In this document: positions 1 through 8,336 of the stretch, one piece after another | How the letters are laid out: every line of letters begins with the position of its first letter | How positions within the stretch are numbered: position 1 is the first letter of the stretch | Source: SAR202 cluster bacterium | GTDB lineage: Bacteria > Chloroflexota > Dehalococcoidia > Lucifugimonadales > UBA6952 | DNA: 57,351 nucleotides | Direction of reading: 5' to 3' | NCBI GenBank assembly: GCA_009392515.1 | Contig: VFGE01000025.1 | Coordinates: 1 to 57,351, forward strand | Notes under the pieces: model-generated | Seen by the model: the letters and a program-made list of their open reading frames with translations, nothing else | Told to the model about the DNA's origin: nothing | Database searches by the model: none | Program-made: the position numbers and the translations under genes

Positions 1-2
1 AG

Positions 3-665
3 GAAGAAGAAACTGGTCCATCGATACAGACAGTGTCATTAGATGAAGAGGAAGAGCAAACTGCTTCAAATAACAGAACTGTTTCACCCGTTGAAAATGA
101 TCAATTGATCACAGATTTATTAAAAGACGGTAAATCTTCTATTAGAGAGTTTAGATATGTTGAAGCAATTGAATTGTTTACTAAAGTGTTAGATATTAAC
201 CCAGGACTATCTCAGGGATATAATTTTAGAGGTATTGCAAGAAGAAAAATAGGTGAAATTGATTTAGCTATTGAAGACTACAACATGGCATTGCATCTCA
301 ATGAAAACTATGTTGAAGCCCTTAATAATAGAGGAGTTGCTCTAGATAAAAAGGGAGATCATGATTTAGCTATATCAGACTTCACTCAAGCAATTAATAT
401 AGATTCAAATAATGCTCATACGTATAATAATCGTGCAACAGCATACTCTAATAAGGGAGAATATAATTTGACTTTAGAAGATTGTACACGAGCAATTCAA
501 GTAGACAATACAATGGCAGACGCCTATGTAAACAGGGGGGTTGCTAAAGTACTATTAGGGCTAAATGACGATGCGGAAACTGACTTTGAATCAGCTTCTA
601 GTTTAGGATTTGATAGAAATATTATCGATAGTAAAGTAGCAGATCTTAAAAATAAGAATGCATAA
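3..665 (+). CDS. TPR-repeat protein, 5' end cut by window edge
   Basis: The frame is open to the left edge (an acidic stretch EEETGPSIQ precedes the first GTG at 33), so the true start lies outside the window. From about residue 45 to 200 (counted from the GTG) there are roughly four to five tetratricopeptide repeats, recognisable by the spaced pattern of A/G, Y/N-NRG and A-x-x-D-(Y/F/C) in units of 34 residues (RGIARRKIGEIDLAIEDY, NRGVALDKKGDHDLAISDF, NRATAYSNKGEYNLTLEDC). TPR arrays are protein-binding scaffolds; no enzymatic domain is visible. The stop overlaps the start of the next gene by 8 bases, so the two are probably co-translated. The specific partner cannot be named. Confidence 0.8.
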   Translation, partial: EEETGPSIQTVSLDEEEEQTASNNRTVSPVENDQLITDLLKDGKSSIREFRYVEAIELFTKVLDINPGLSQGYNFRGIARRKIGEIDLAIEDYNMALHLNENYVEALNNRGVALDKKGDHDLAISDFTQAINIDSNNAHTYNNRATAYSNKGEYNLTLEDCTRAIQVDNTMADAYVNRGVAKVLLGLNDDAETDFESASSLGFDRNIIDSKVADLKNKNA

Positions 666-1293
666 TTTGTTTTATAACATAACCCAATTACGATCTATCA
701 TCATATTTTTTATGGTTGTATTTTTTATTTCATGTGGCAATGATGATGAAACCACTACAAAAGACTTGGTTGATCAACCTATTGATGAAGCTAGAGATCT
801 AATCAAAGATCCTATTAATGAAGCTAATACATCCGTTGCAGAACCGGTTATATCACAAGCACGAGATATTGTTATTGCACCTATAACTGAAGCTAGGGAT
901 ATCATTGCAGTACCTATAACTGAGGCCCAAGATGCAATAAATCAGTTGATTCCCACTCCATCTCCTCAGGTTTCAAATCCAGCTACTATAATGACTATTA
1001 CTGCTGATATTCAGTCCTTAAGGGATGCACAAAAACTAGATCTTGGCACATCAATTGATAATGTTTCATACCAAGGTGCTACATTAACATCTGATGAAGC
1101 AATTAATCTGATAAAAACGTATTTATTGAGTAATTTTTGTGGTGATTATCTATCTATTAATGATATCTGGGGGCACGAATTTGAACAGGCCTCAAATACT
1201 TGGACCCTTGTGAAAAATAATAATAACTCAACTATGTCATGGACAGTTAATGATAAGACTTTGGAAATAGTTTCATCACAAGGCCTTTGTTAA
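658..1293 (+). CDS. putative lipoprotein with repeated acidic 'P-I-x-EARD' segments
   Basis: The N-terminus has a hydrophobic segment (residues 13-24) ending in the lipobox FISC with Cys26, so it is probably lipid-anchored on the outer face of the membrane. Residues 38-95 hold about five approximate 13-residue repeats (P-I-x-E-A-R-D-I-I like, predicted helical), followed by a Pro/Ser/Thr stretch (PTPSPQ) and a C-terminal globular part of about 100 residues with two cysteines. I recognise no family. The 8-base overlap with the upstream TPR gene suggests one transcript and possibly a shared envelope function. The function is unknown. Confidence 0.7.
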   Translation: MHNLFYNITQLRSIIIFFMVVFFISCGNDDETTTKDLVDQPIDEARDLIKDPINEANTSVAEPVISQARDIVIAPITEARDIIAVPITEAQDAINQLIPTPSPQVSNPATIMTITADIQSLRDAQKLDLGTSIDNVSYQGATLTSDEAINLIKTYLLSNFCGDYLSINDIWGHEFEQASNTWTLVKNNNNSTMSWTVNDKTLEIVSSQGLC

Positions 1294-1386
1294 GAATTGA
1301 AATAATTATATTTATTTAGTATTTAATTAAATTACATTATGCGCTAGTATCAATTTAATTTACTAATTTATCGATTGGGGTGTTGT

Positions 1387-2493
1387 ATGTTAGAACATTT
1401 TCGTATACCAGAAGATATAGCTGTGAGAGTTGATGCAGGTAATCTAAGAAGTATGACAAAAGACGTATTCTTAAAAGTTGGAATGTCTGATTCAGATGCA
1501 ACTCTTGCCACAGATGTTTTGTTATCTGCTGATTTAAAAGGGGATGAAACGCATGGCGTTTCTAATATGCTACGAGCTTATGTGAGGATGTTTAATGAAG
1601 GAATATTAAACCCATTAGCAAAAGAATCAATAGTGAGAGAAACTCCAGCAACTGCCGTTTTAGATGGTGATCAGGGATTAGGAATAGTCACTTGCCCCAA
1701 AGCAATGAAAATTGCCATACAAAAAGCAAAAAATGTAGGTGTTGGTATGGTTACGATAAAAAATTCTGGTCATGCAGGTATGATGGGTTATCATGCATTA
1801 TTAGCAGCAGAAGAAGATATGATAGGCGTTGCTTATACTTCAGGAGGGAATTCAATGATACCTACTTGGGGTAGTGAAGCTAAATTAGGTACAAATCCTA
1901 TAGCGTTCGCAGCTCCTGGAAATAAAGAAGCTCCATTTTGTTATGATGCTGCTAACACAGCTATAGCTGGAAATAAAATTGGATTGGCTAATAGGCTAGG
2001 TGTAGAATTAATGGCTGGTTGGGTTGCAAATCCTGATGGTTCACCAGATATGAGTGGGACAACTATGGCACAAAGTTTTCAATCTAGTGCTTTAGGAGGA
2101 GAAAGAATGCAATTACCACTTGGATCTACACGAGAACTCGGTTCACACAAAGGATATGGTTTAGGTGTAATGGTAGATATTATGTGTGGATTACTATCTG
2201 GAGCTGAAGGATATGCTAATGCTTCTCCAACTAGAAGGTCTCATTATGTTGCGGCGTATAATATTGAAGCATTTGTATCAGTAGAAGAATTCAAAAATGA
2301 TATGGATGGTATGTTACAAGGGCTTCGAGAGACAAAACCCGCCCCAGGCCATGATCGAGTTGTATATGCAGGTATGATTGAAGCTGAACAAGAAAAAGAA
2401 AGAATAGCAAAAGGTATTCCTTTACATCCTGAGGTCTTGGATTGGTTCAAACAGATTTGTGCAGAGTTCTCTATTGAGTACACATTAGGCTAA
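1387..2493 (+). CDS. Ldh_2 family malate/L-lactate/ureidoglycolate-type dehydrogenase
   Basis: A 368-residue NAD(P)-dependent 2-hydroxyacid oxidoreductase of the Ldh_2/YlbC/MdhII type, which is unrelated to classical LDH. Family motifs seen are GDETHGVSNMLRAY near the N-terminus, NSGHAGMMGYHA with the conserved His, the TWGSEAKLGTNPIAFAAP stretch, and GSHKGYGLGVMVDIMCG near the C-terminus. ATG at 1387 is preferred over an in-frame TTG at 1375 because GGGG at 1377-1380 lies six bases upstream as a ribosome site. The substrate cannot be decided (malate, lactate, sulfolactate and ureidoglycolate are all known in the family). It is followed by tRNA-Ser on the other strand. Confidence 0.88.
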   Translation: MLEHFRIPEDIAVRVDAGNLRSMTKDVFLKVGMSDSDATLATDVLLSADLKGDETHGVSNMLRAYVRMFNEGILNPLAKESIVRETPATAVLDGDQGLGIVTCPKAMKIAIQKAKNVGVGMVTIKNSGHAGMMGYHALLAAEEDMIGVAYTSGGNSMIPTWGSEAKLGTNPIAFAAPGNKEAPFCYDAANTAIAGNKIGLANRLGVELMAGWVANPDGSPDMSGTTMAQSFQSSALGGERMQLPLGSTRELGSHKGYGLGVMVDIMCGLLSGAEGYANASPTRRSHYVAAYNIEAFVSVEEFKNDMDGMLQGLRETKPAPGHDRVVYAGMIEAEQEKERIAKGIPLHPEVLDWFKQICAEFSIEYTLG

Positions 2494-2494
2494 A

Positions 2495-2584
2495 TGGCGG
2501 AGAGAGAGGGATTCGAACCCTCGATACCCTTACGGGCATACCGCTTTTCGAGAGCGGCGCCTTCAACCTCTCGGCCATCTCTCC
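2495..2584 (-). tRNA. tRNA-Ser (anticodon CGA)
   Basis: Read on the minus strand, this is a 90-base class II tRNA. The acceptor stem GGAGAGA pairs with TCTCTCC, the anticodon stem CCGCT/AGCGG encloses loop CTCGAAA (anticodon CGA), there is a long variable arm, and the T-arm GAGGG-TTCGAAT-CCCTC is perfect. The discriminator is G and the 3' CCA is encoded (TGG at 2495-2497 on the plus strand). It decodes UCG. It is an ordinary serine tRNA, not a selenocysteine tRNA. Confidence 0.97.
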
Positions 2585-2642
2585 GTATTTGATTGTGTTT
2601 ATTTTAGTTCCTTATACAGCATTGGTCTAGAGTTGATAATCC

Positions 2643-2671
2643 TTGACACTTTGAATCTTAAACTTTATTGT
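2643..2671 (+). promoter_or_regulatory. candidate sigma-70 promoter for glmU
   Basis: A consensus -35 TTGACA (2643-2648) is followed after exactly 17 bases by TATTGT (2666-2671, 4 of 6 matches to TATAAT). Transcription from here would give a leader of about 100 bases that includes the terminator-like hairpin just before glmU. Confidence 0.5.
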
Positions 2672-2729
2672 TATCATACGCAGTTAGCAAAGCGATATAA
2701 ATTTTGAATAACATAACACACAAATTAAT

Positions 2730-2774
2730 AACCTACCTTTTAGCCTCACTAAGGCTCGGTAGGTTTTGTTTTTT
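2730..2774 (+). terminator. rho-independent terminator/attenuator in the glmU leader
   Basis: The arm AACCTACC (2730-2737) pairs with GGTAGGTT (2758-2765), an inner hairpin AGCC/GGCT sits at 2742-2756, and a T-rich tract (TTGTTTTTT) follows to 2774. The glmU ATG is only five bases after the T-tract. No gene on this strand ends just upstream (tRNA-Ser is on the other strand), so the hairpin sits inside the glmU leader. It could attenuate glmU, or end a short leader RNA. Confidence 0.6.
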
Positions 2775-2779
2775 CTACT

Positions 2780-4141
2780 ATGGATGATTGGCTAACAGTT
2801 ATATTAGCAGCCGGAAGTGGTCAGAGGATGCAATCTTCTGTTCCTAAAGTTTTGCACAATATATGTGGCAAAGAAATTATTAGACACGTTATAGATAATG
2901 CGTATGAATTACATTCTGGTCAAATTATTGTAGTCGTTTCACCTGATCATATCTCACAAATAAAGGAAATTGTTCACAGAGATTGTATCTTTATTTTACA
3001 AGATATGCCTTTAGGGACTGCTGATGCTCTATTTCAAGTTAAAGATCATTTATCAGAGGATTTTCAAAATCTTCTAGTAGTATACGGAGATAATGTACTA
3101 GATGATAGTAACCTAATGAATGCAGTTATGAAACGTCATATAGATACAGATGCAGATATAACTTTATTAGCTAAGGTTTTGGATAAACCTCAAGGTTATG
3201 GAAGAATTATAAAAAATGAATCCGGTGACATAGTTAGGGTCTTAGAACAAAAGGAATTATCAGCAGGGCAAGAATCAATAAAAGAAGTAAATGGTGGCAT
3301 TTATTGTTTTAGAGTTAATTGGCTAAAAAATAATCTTGATAAAGTGACTAAATCGAAAATTTCTAACGAATTTTATTTAACTGATTTGGTTTCTATTGCA
3401 TATGAACAAGGTCGTCACGTAGATAGTTATTTGGATTCCTCTTCAATTGCTATAATGGGTGTAAATAATAAGTTAGAATTGTCTGTAGCTGAAAAAGTAA
3501 TACAAAAACGAATATTAGATGAACTTATGAAAGAAGGCATTACGATTAAGGATCCTAATACTACATATATTGATTCAGATGTAATATTAGGGAAAGATTC
3601 AATCGTATTTCCCAATACTCATATATATGGTAAAAGTGTTTTTGGCGAATGTTCTACGGTGGGACCAAACTCTATTATTATAGATACAGAAGTTGGAGAT
3701 AATTGTAAAATTATCAATTCACACATTGAAAAATCGGTAATAAAAAATGATGTATCCATTGGCCCTTATAGCCATATACGGCCAGGTTGTATTTTACATA
3801 ATTATGTTCATATAGGAAATTATGTAGAAACAAAAAATGCAAATATTGGAGAGAATACTAAAATTGGCCATTTTGGATATATTGGAGATAGTAAAATTGG
3901 GATGAATGTTAATATAGGAGCTGGTACTATAACATGCAATTATGATGGAAAAGATAAACATCTCACAACGATTAAAGATGGATCGTTTATAGGTAGTGAT
4001 ACCATGTTTATAGCTCCAGTAAATATTGGAGAAAATGTTGTAACAGGGGCTGGAACAGTTGTTACGAGAGATATACCTGATAATGCAAAAGCATTTGGTG
4101 TACCAGCTAAAATAATTAGTAGTAAAGGCAAGAAATTATAG
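2780..4141 (+). CDS. glmU: bifunctional N-acetylglucosamine-1-P uridyltransferase / glucosamine-1-P acetyltransferase
   Basis: Makes UDP-GlcNAc, the precursor for peptidoglycan and surface glycans, in the cytoplasm. The N-terminal nucleotidyltransferase domain shows ILAAGSGQRM (8-17), VPKVLH (21-26), the QDMPLGTADA uridine-binding segment (74-83) and YGDN (102-105). From about residue 250 comes the left-handed beta-helix of hexapeptide repeats, with IRPGC, the NYVETKNA segment and the catalytic-His loop KIGHFGYIGD. Its 453 residues are normal for the family. No Shine-Dalgarno is visible because the ATG follows directly on the leader terminator. The next gene starts on the base after its stop. 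Confidence 0.95.
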   Translation: MDDWLTVILAAGSGQRMQSSVPKVLHNICGKEIIRHVIDNAYELHSGQIIVVVSPDHISQIKEIVHRDCIFILQDMPLGTADALFQVKDHLSEDFQNLLVVYGDNVLDDSNLMNAVMKRHIDTDADITLLAKVLDKPQGYGRIIKNESGDIVRVLEQKELSAGQESIKEVNGGIYCFRVNWLKNNLDKVTKSKISNEFYLTDLVSIAYEQGRHVDSYLDSSSIAIMGVNNKLELSVAEKVIQKRILDELMKEGITIKDPNTTYIDSDVILGKDSIVFPNTHIYGKSVFGECSTVGPNSIIIDTEVGDNCKIINSHIEKSVIKNDVSIGPYSHIRPGCILHNYVHIGNYVETKNANIGENTKIGHFGYIGDSKIGMNVNIGAGTITCNYDGKDKHLTTIKDGSFIGSDTMFIAPVNIGENVVTGAGTVVTRDIPDNAKAFGVPAKIISSKGKKL

Positions 4142-5413
4142 ATGGATAATACCTTATATATAACCGGTTTAGTAATATCTTCAACTTTCTTTATTTTATT
4201 TGGAATCATCAAGGCTACTATACAAGATGTCGATGCCTTACTGCATGTTTTTACTGATGGCAATCGTGAAAGTAATAAGAGTTCAATTTCACCAACTTTA
4301 TATAAACGTGGGGTTTTTCAAATTTCACTCCTCAAACAATTTTCAGTAATTCTTAGTTTTTCATTTGGATTTATACTGATTACAAGTTATACAAATTATT
4401 GGTGGGTATGGAAATTAATTATACTAGCACTAATAGTATTAACTTTAATTATATTTCAATTATTAATTTATCTTTTAATTCATTTTATTGCATCAAAGGT
4501 AATTCGTCCTAGTTGGATACTTGTAAAATCAGTTGTATGGGTTTTTGGCTGGCTCTTTATCTTGATAGATAGGCTTCCTGATACAATGAAAAATCGAATA
4601 AGTTATTATAATAGCCAACTTACTTTAGCTATTGAATCTGAGGAAGAAGAATGGAAGGATCCAGAAACCCTTATGGTAGAAGAGGAAGTTAAAGATGCGA
4701 ATCCTGAAGAACAAAAAATGATTAGAGGTGTTTTAGAGCTCGAGGATATTGCAGTTAAAGAAATAATGATACCTAGAGTAGATATGATTGCTGCTGAGTA
4801 TAGTATCTCTTTAGAAGATTTAGTAGCGACGATGATAAAAGAAGGACATAGTAGAATACCTATCTATAAAGAAAATATTGATAATGTTGTAGGAATAATT
4901 CATGCAAGAGATGTACTTCAAGTTCTTACTGGTGATATACAAAATGATGACGCTTTAAGAGATTTGATACGCCCTCATCTGGTTATACCTGAATCAAAAC
5001 CAGCTGCTGAAACATTAAATGAATTAAAAGAAAAGATGATTAGTATTGCTATAGTTATTGATGAATATGGTGGAACAGAAGGATTGATAACTGTCGAAGA
5101 TATAATGGAAGAAATAGTTGGAGAAATAGAAGATGAATTTCACCAGAACGCTGTTGCAATAATTAAAATTGCAGATAATGAATTAATCGCTGAAGGCAAA
5201 GCAACCCTTGAAGATATTAACCAAAAATTAAATACAGAATTAATAGGTGATGGTTTTAATACAGTAGGAGGGTTAGTTTCATCTACATTGGGGAAAATTG
5301 CAAGAGCAGGAGATGTAGCTTTTGTAGATGATTTAACTATCAAGGTTATATCTACTGTTGGAAGAAGAATCAACAGAGTGAATATTGTAAAAACAGAACT
5401 AGAAGAAGAGTGA
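4142..5413 (+). CDS. CNNM/CorC-like membrane protein with CBS pair
   Basis: A 423-residue protein. The N-terminal half has about four hydrophobic segments (near residues 5-25, 65-85, 90-115, 125-150) in place of a canonical DUF21 domain. A tandem CBS pair follows (IMIPRVDMIAAEYS..., GHSRIPIYKENIDNVVGIIH, DEYGGTEGLITVEDIMEEIVG), then a C-terminal CorC/HlyC domain. The family is linked to Mg2+/Co2+ transport, and CBS pairs sense adenine nucleotides. It abuts glmU without a gap, so it is co-transcribed. The older name 'hemolysin' should not be taken as a function. Confidence 0.82.
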   Translation: MDNTLYITGLVISSTFFILFGIIKATIQDVDALLHVFTDGNRESNKSSISPTLYKRGVFQISLLKQFSVILSFSFGFILITSYTNYWWVWKLIILALIVLTLIIFQLLIYLLIHFIASKVIRPSWILVKSVVWVFGWLFILIDRLPDTMKNRISYYNSQLTLAIESEEEEWKDPETLMVEEEVKDANPEEQKMIRGVLELEDIAVKEIMIPRVDMIAAEYSISLEDLVATMIKEGHSRIPIYKENIDNVVGIIHARDVLQVLTGDIQNDDALRDLIRPHLVIPESKPAAETLNELKEKMISIAIVIDEYGGTEGLITVEDIMEEIVGEIEDEFHQNAVAIIKIADNELIAEGKATLEDINQKLNTELIGDGFNTVGGLVSSTLGKIARAGDVAFVDDLTIKVISTVGRRINRVNIVKTELEEE

Positions 5414-5416
5414 TTT

Positions 5417-5911
5417 TTATAACTCAATAAATCTTTTAGCTAGTTCTTTAATGGCTTTTTCAAAAGATTCGTATACGATATTATCAGTTGCAGCCAACAA
5501 CATAAGATTATCAACCATGTCGAAGTCTTCAACATTCCATTTATCTCCTTGATATCGGCTATTTTCAACCCGATGCCTATAAAAGCTTTTATCAGAGGTA
5601 TATAAAGCCACTAATTTATTTTTAGCTACTGCGTATCCTATTTCGAATGCAGTACCTGGATCTGCTGAAACTCCTCTAAATGGTTCTATGTTAGCAATTA
5701 AGCCATCACACATATCAATTAATTTTGTATTTGAATTATATATAGATAATGCGTTACTATGTTTTTTATTGGGGGATAAACTAATTTTGTTATCAAGTGG
5801 GAAATGGCCTATTAATCCATGCTTTAAACATAATGTTTTTAATTTTTCTCCATGTTCTATAGCATTATTAAGAAAAACATCTGGTCCAGCCAAATAAACA
5901 TTATAAGCCAA
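5417..5911 (-). CDS. nucleoside 2-deoxyribosyltransferase-like protein
   Basis: A 164-residue single-domain Rossmann-like protein of the NDT family, which cleaves or exchanges the N-glycosidic bond of (deoxy)nucleosides. It has the N-terminal motif VYLAGPDVF, a middle LIDMCDGLIANIEPFRG, and DPGTAFEIGYAVAKNK, which carries the catalytic Glu of the family (GTAFEIG). It is convergent with the CorC-like gene, with only three bases between the stops. The substrate could be a deoxynucleoside or a nucleotide-type N-glycoside; the sequence does not decide. Confidence 0.82.
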   Translation of the reverse strand: MAYNVYLAGPDVFLNNAIEHGEKLKTLCLKHGLIGHFPLDNKISLSPNKKHSNALSIYNSNTKLIDMCDGLIANIEPFRGVSADPGTAFEIGYAVAKNKLVALYTSDKSFYRHRVENSRYQGDKWNVEDFDMVDNLMLLAATDNIVYESFEKAIKELAKRFIEL

Positions 5912-5925
5912 AATTCATATCCTTT

Positions 5926-6825
5926 TTATCTATGAGAATCTAGGTTATGTTGGGCAATTTTTTGAGAGAGTTGCCAAAGATCCTCATTTATATATCTTAA
6001 ATCTATTGTCCATCCTTGATAGATATTGGGATGTGTTTCTATCGACTGTAGTTTCCCAATTTTAGCTATCGTATCATTTATAAATGAGTCGTTACGATAT
6101 CTTTGCAAGAGTCCTAGACCGAAGTCATTTCCTTTCCACTCTACAGCAATTACTTTTCCAAATAATGGGAAGGTTTTTTTTCTTTTAGGTCGTAAATCTA
6201 CTTTATCATGTTCTAGCGGTACTGTGTTATCAGGTATTCCCAGTATAAGTTTCCATTGTGGTGGAGTTCTATCACTTCCACTTCGGAAAGTAATATTTGC
6301 CCATTTTATTGGTCCATCGATAATTTCAACAAACCCAATTGACTTTGTAACCCAACTTGTTTCTAATTTTCTTTCAACCTCATATTTGTATTGGTCCCAT
6401 ATTTCGATAGGGCTAGCCTTATTTCCCCATGACGTAATCAATTCAGCTAATATCTGAGAATTTCTCCAGTCATTATATGATTTGGTGTTTTTTTGTTTTC
6501 TATAATGGATTATCCCAAAAATAATAAGAGAGATTAAAATTGTAATTCCCAAAAATGGCCATAATATATATATAATACTTTTACTTTTCTCAGAGTCATT
6601 TAAATCTGGTTCTTCATGTATTTTATATAACCAATTTTTCTTTGTTTGGTAGTCTTCTTCTGCCATTTCACCAGATTGTAAATAGGAATCCAGTTCTTTG
6701 ATTTGATTATTAATTTCCTTTTCTGAAAAATGATTAGCTGAAATTAATTGTGGGAATATGAAAAGTATACCCAATATTGAAACTATAATAGTTTTTGTAA
6801 TTGTAGTGGTTGTTATTCTTTGCAT
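5926..6825 (-). CDS. secreted/membrane protein of unknown function with SHOCT-like segment
   Basis: A 299-residue protein starting at MQRITTTTITK. An upstream in-frame ATG at 6855 lies inside a terminator and is unlikely. The order is an N-terminal hydrophobic signal (about 10-30), a short helical segment INNQIKELDSYLQSGEMAEEDY resembling SHOCT tails, a strong transmembrane segment (about residues 75-95, ILWPFLGITILISLIIFGII), and a soluble C-terminal domain of about 170 residues rich in Trp that I do not recognise. It is probably anchored by one membrane span with the C-terminal domain on the cytoplasmic side. The function is unknown. Confidence 0.65.
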   Translation of the reverse strand: MQRITTTTITKTIIVSILGILFIFPQLISANHFSEKEINNQIKELDSYLQSGEMAEEDYQTKKNWLYKIHEEPDLNDSEKSKSIIYILWPFLGITILISLIIFGIIHYRKQKNTKSYNDWRNSQILAELITSWGNKASPIEIWDQYKYEVERKLETSWVTKSIGFVEIIDGPIKWANITFRSGSDRTPPQWKLILGIPDNTVPLEHDKVDLRPKRKKTFPLFGKVIAVEWKGNDFGLGLLQRYRNDSFINDTIAKIGKLQSIETHPNIYQGWTIDLRYINEDLWQLSQKIAQHNLDSHR

Positions 6826-6840
6826 GATCTTTGCTAAAAA

Positions 6841-6867
6841 AAAAGAGCAGTTCAAAACTGCTCTTTT
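6841..6867. terminator. bidirectional rho-independent terminator
   Basis: The 11-bp arm AAAAGAGCAGT (6841-6851) pairs with ACTGCTCTTTT (6857-6867) around loop TCAAA. A-rich and T-rich flanks on the two sides let it work in either direction. On the minus strand it ends the collagen-like gene at 6889. Confidence 0.85.
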
Positions 6868-6888
6868 TTAATTTCTTTTTATAAATGC

Positions 6889-7473
6889 TTACTTTTCAAC
6901 TATCAATAATGGTGTAGAAGCCGTAATGCCAGATTGTGTGGTCACCACTATTGAGTATAGCCCTGCATCTAGTGTAAGTGGGTTTGCAGTTCTTACTTCT
7001 TGTTTGAAAGTTCCATTATCTCTAATAGTAAAGTCTGTATCATTTCTTCGAACTAAAGCAGATTGTAAACCAGAAGGTCCAATAGCTTCAGCTAAGAATA
7101 CTTCTCCAGCAGGGAAGCCAGATCCGTATATTATTACGTTTGGTTGGTATTGTGCAGGTTCTACTATTACTGGTTGGAGATTTGATGTGTCACCGTTCTC
7201 GTCAACTACTGTAGCAACAATTGAAACTGGTAACGTGTCACCAACTTCACCTTTAGCACCATCAGCACCAGTTGCTCCGTCAGCACCAGCAACTCCTTGA
7301 GGTCCTTGAGGTCCAGCAGCACCTTGTGGTCCAGGACCACCTTGACTACCTTGTGGGCCAGCTGATCCTTGTGCACCAGTTGGTCCCTCTGATCCGCATG
7401 CTAGTATGAACAAGAACAATGAAGATACAAGTGATAAGGCAACCAATCTTTGCTTATTTTTTAGTATTTGCAT
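6889..7473 (-). CDS. collagen-like repeat lipoprotein (paralogue 1)
   Basis: A 194-residue precursor with a hydrophobic signal and lipobox FILAC, so it is likely lipid-anchored. The next about 55 residues are uninterrupted Gly-X-Y triplets (GSEGPTGAQGSAGPQG..., about 17 triplets), which should form a collagen-like triple helix. A C-terminal beta-rich domain of about 110 residues has YGSGFPAGE and ends in a STPLLIVEK strand. The start at 7473 is chosen because AGGAG lies six bases upstream; the in-frame ATG at 7488 has none. The same architecture and C-terminal motif occur in the upstream gene, so the pair arose by duplication. It is probably a surface fibre or adhesin, which is inference. Confidence 0.8.
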   Translation of the reverse strand: MQILKNKQRLVALSLVSSLFLFILACGSEGPTGAQGSAGPQGSQGGPGPQGAAGPQGPQGVAGADGATGADGAKGEVGDTLPVSIVATVVDENGDTSNLQPVIVEPAQYQPNVIIYGSGFPAGEVFLAEAIGPSGLQSALVRRNDTDFTIRDNGTFKQEVRTANPLTLDAGLYSIVVTTQSGITASTPLLIVEK

Positions 7474-7503
7474 TATTAACTCCTGCAATTTCTTTCAGTA
7501 AAT

Positions 7504-8088
7504 TTATTCAGCTGCTTCAACTATTACTATAGGAGCACAAGCAGAAACTAGTGAAGGAGATGCTGTAGCACAAACGCTGTATAAACCAGCAGGTGTAGCA
7601 TCAGCATTTTTCTTTTCTCTTTCCATTTTTGTTGCGAATGTTCCATTAGCAGCAACTGTGTCATCTCCACCTTTGTTCTTTAGTGCGATACCGCCTCGTT
7701 CATTGATCATTTCAATGATTAAGAATTCGCCAGCAGGGAAACCAGAACCATATACTTGAACCTTAGGTTGACTTGTGCCTGCAGTTAGTACTGGAGGTAC
7801 TTCACCTTGTTCTAGACCAGATGCGATAACAATCACACTCGCACCAGTTTGAGGTCCAGTATCACCCTTTTCACCTTGAGCGCCATCAGCACCAGCAGCA
7901 CCAGCAGCACCAGCAGCACCAGCAGGTCCTTGAGCACCAGCAGCACCAGCAGCACCAGCAGGTCCTTGAGCACCAGCAGCACCAGCAGCTCCTGTTTCAC
8001 CAGCAGGGCCAGCACAGGCTGCTAATAGGGCAACACTCATTATAGTTGCAATGAATCCGAAATTTAGAGTTTTATGTTTGAAGCTCAT
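7504..8088 (-). CDS. collagen-like repeat lipoprotein (paralogue 2)
   Basis: A 194-residue protein with signal peptide and lipobox LLAAC followed directly by about 18 Gly-X-Y triplets dominated by GAA and GPA, ending GEKGDTGPQTG. The C-terminal domain of about 120 residues shares VYGSGFPAGE, the GTF-x-T/QE strand, the AGLYS segment and a terminal PIVIVE strand with the neighbour. The start has GGAAG five to six bases upstream. The stop is about 30 bases from the next start, so the two are co-transcribed. The triplet region contains a 36-base tandem repeat and is likely to vary in length. Confidence 0.8.
   Translation of the reverse strand: MSFKHKTLNFGFIATIMSVALLAACAGPAGETGAAGAAGAQGPAGAAGAAGAQGPAGAAGAAGAAGADGAQGEKGDTGPQTGASVIVIASGLEQGEVPPVLTAGTSQPKVQVYGSGFPAGEFLIIEMINERGGIALKNKGGDDTVAANGTFATKMEREKKNADATPAGLYSVCATASPSLVSACAPIVIVEAAE
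7921..7992. repeat. tandem 36-bp repeat, two copies, within Gly-X-Y coding region
   Basis: Copies at 7921-7956 and 7957-7992 are identical except for one base (A/T at 7990). Each is itself built from 9-base AGC-ACC-type units. The repeat encodes 12 residues (four Gly-X-Y triplets), so copy change keeps the frame. The flanking 7885-7920 is a shorter run of the same units. Confidence 0.9.
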
Positions 8089-8336
8089 ATGTACTTCCTC
8101 CGAGCATAAAAGAAGATCAGATGTTTATCATCGATCTAAATCAGTTTATTAAAAGTAAATCCTCAGATTTGTTAATATCCTTAGACAATCATAGGCACCT
8201 ATATATTATATGTCAAGTGTATCTGGCAACTTTAACAACATTAGTTTCTAATTTTTTTAGCATGTAGTAAATTTTGAACCTTGAAATTAAATATATTTTT
8301 ACTGTGGTTTAATTTGTACATCACTTAATCTATAAA

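Noticed and set aside
2244-2483. Minus-strand frame across the 3' end of the Ldh_2 gene
   Set aside because: It is the reverse-strand shadow of a conserved coding sequence, with no SD.
2495-2584. tRNA-Sec (selC) candidate because of the long variable arm
   Set aside because: The anticodon is CGA, not TCA, and the acceptor stem is seven pairs; it is a normal tRNA-Ser.
7885-7992. CRISPR-like or microsatellite array
   Set aside because: The units are direct tandem repeats without spacers and encode Gly-X-Y triplets in frame.
7833-8015. Leu/Val-rich open frame inside the collagen-like gene
   Set aside because: It is a shadow of the Gly-X-Y coding repeats read in another frame.
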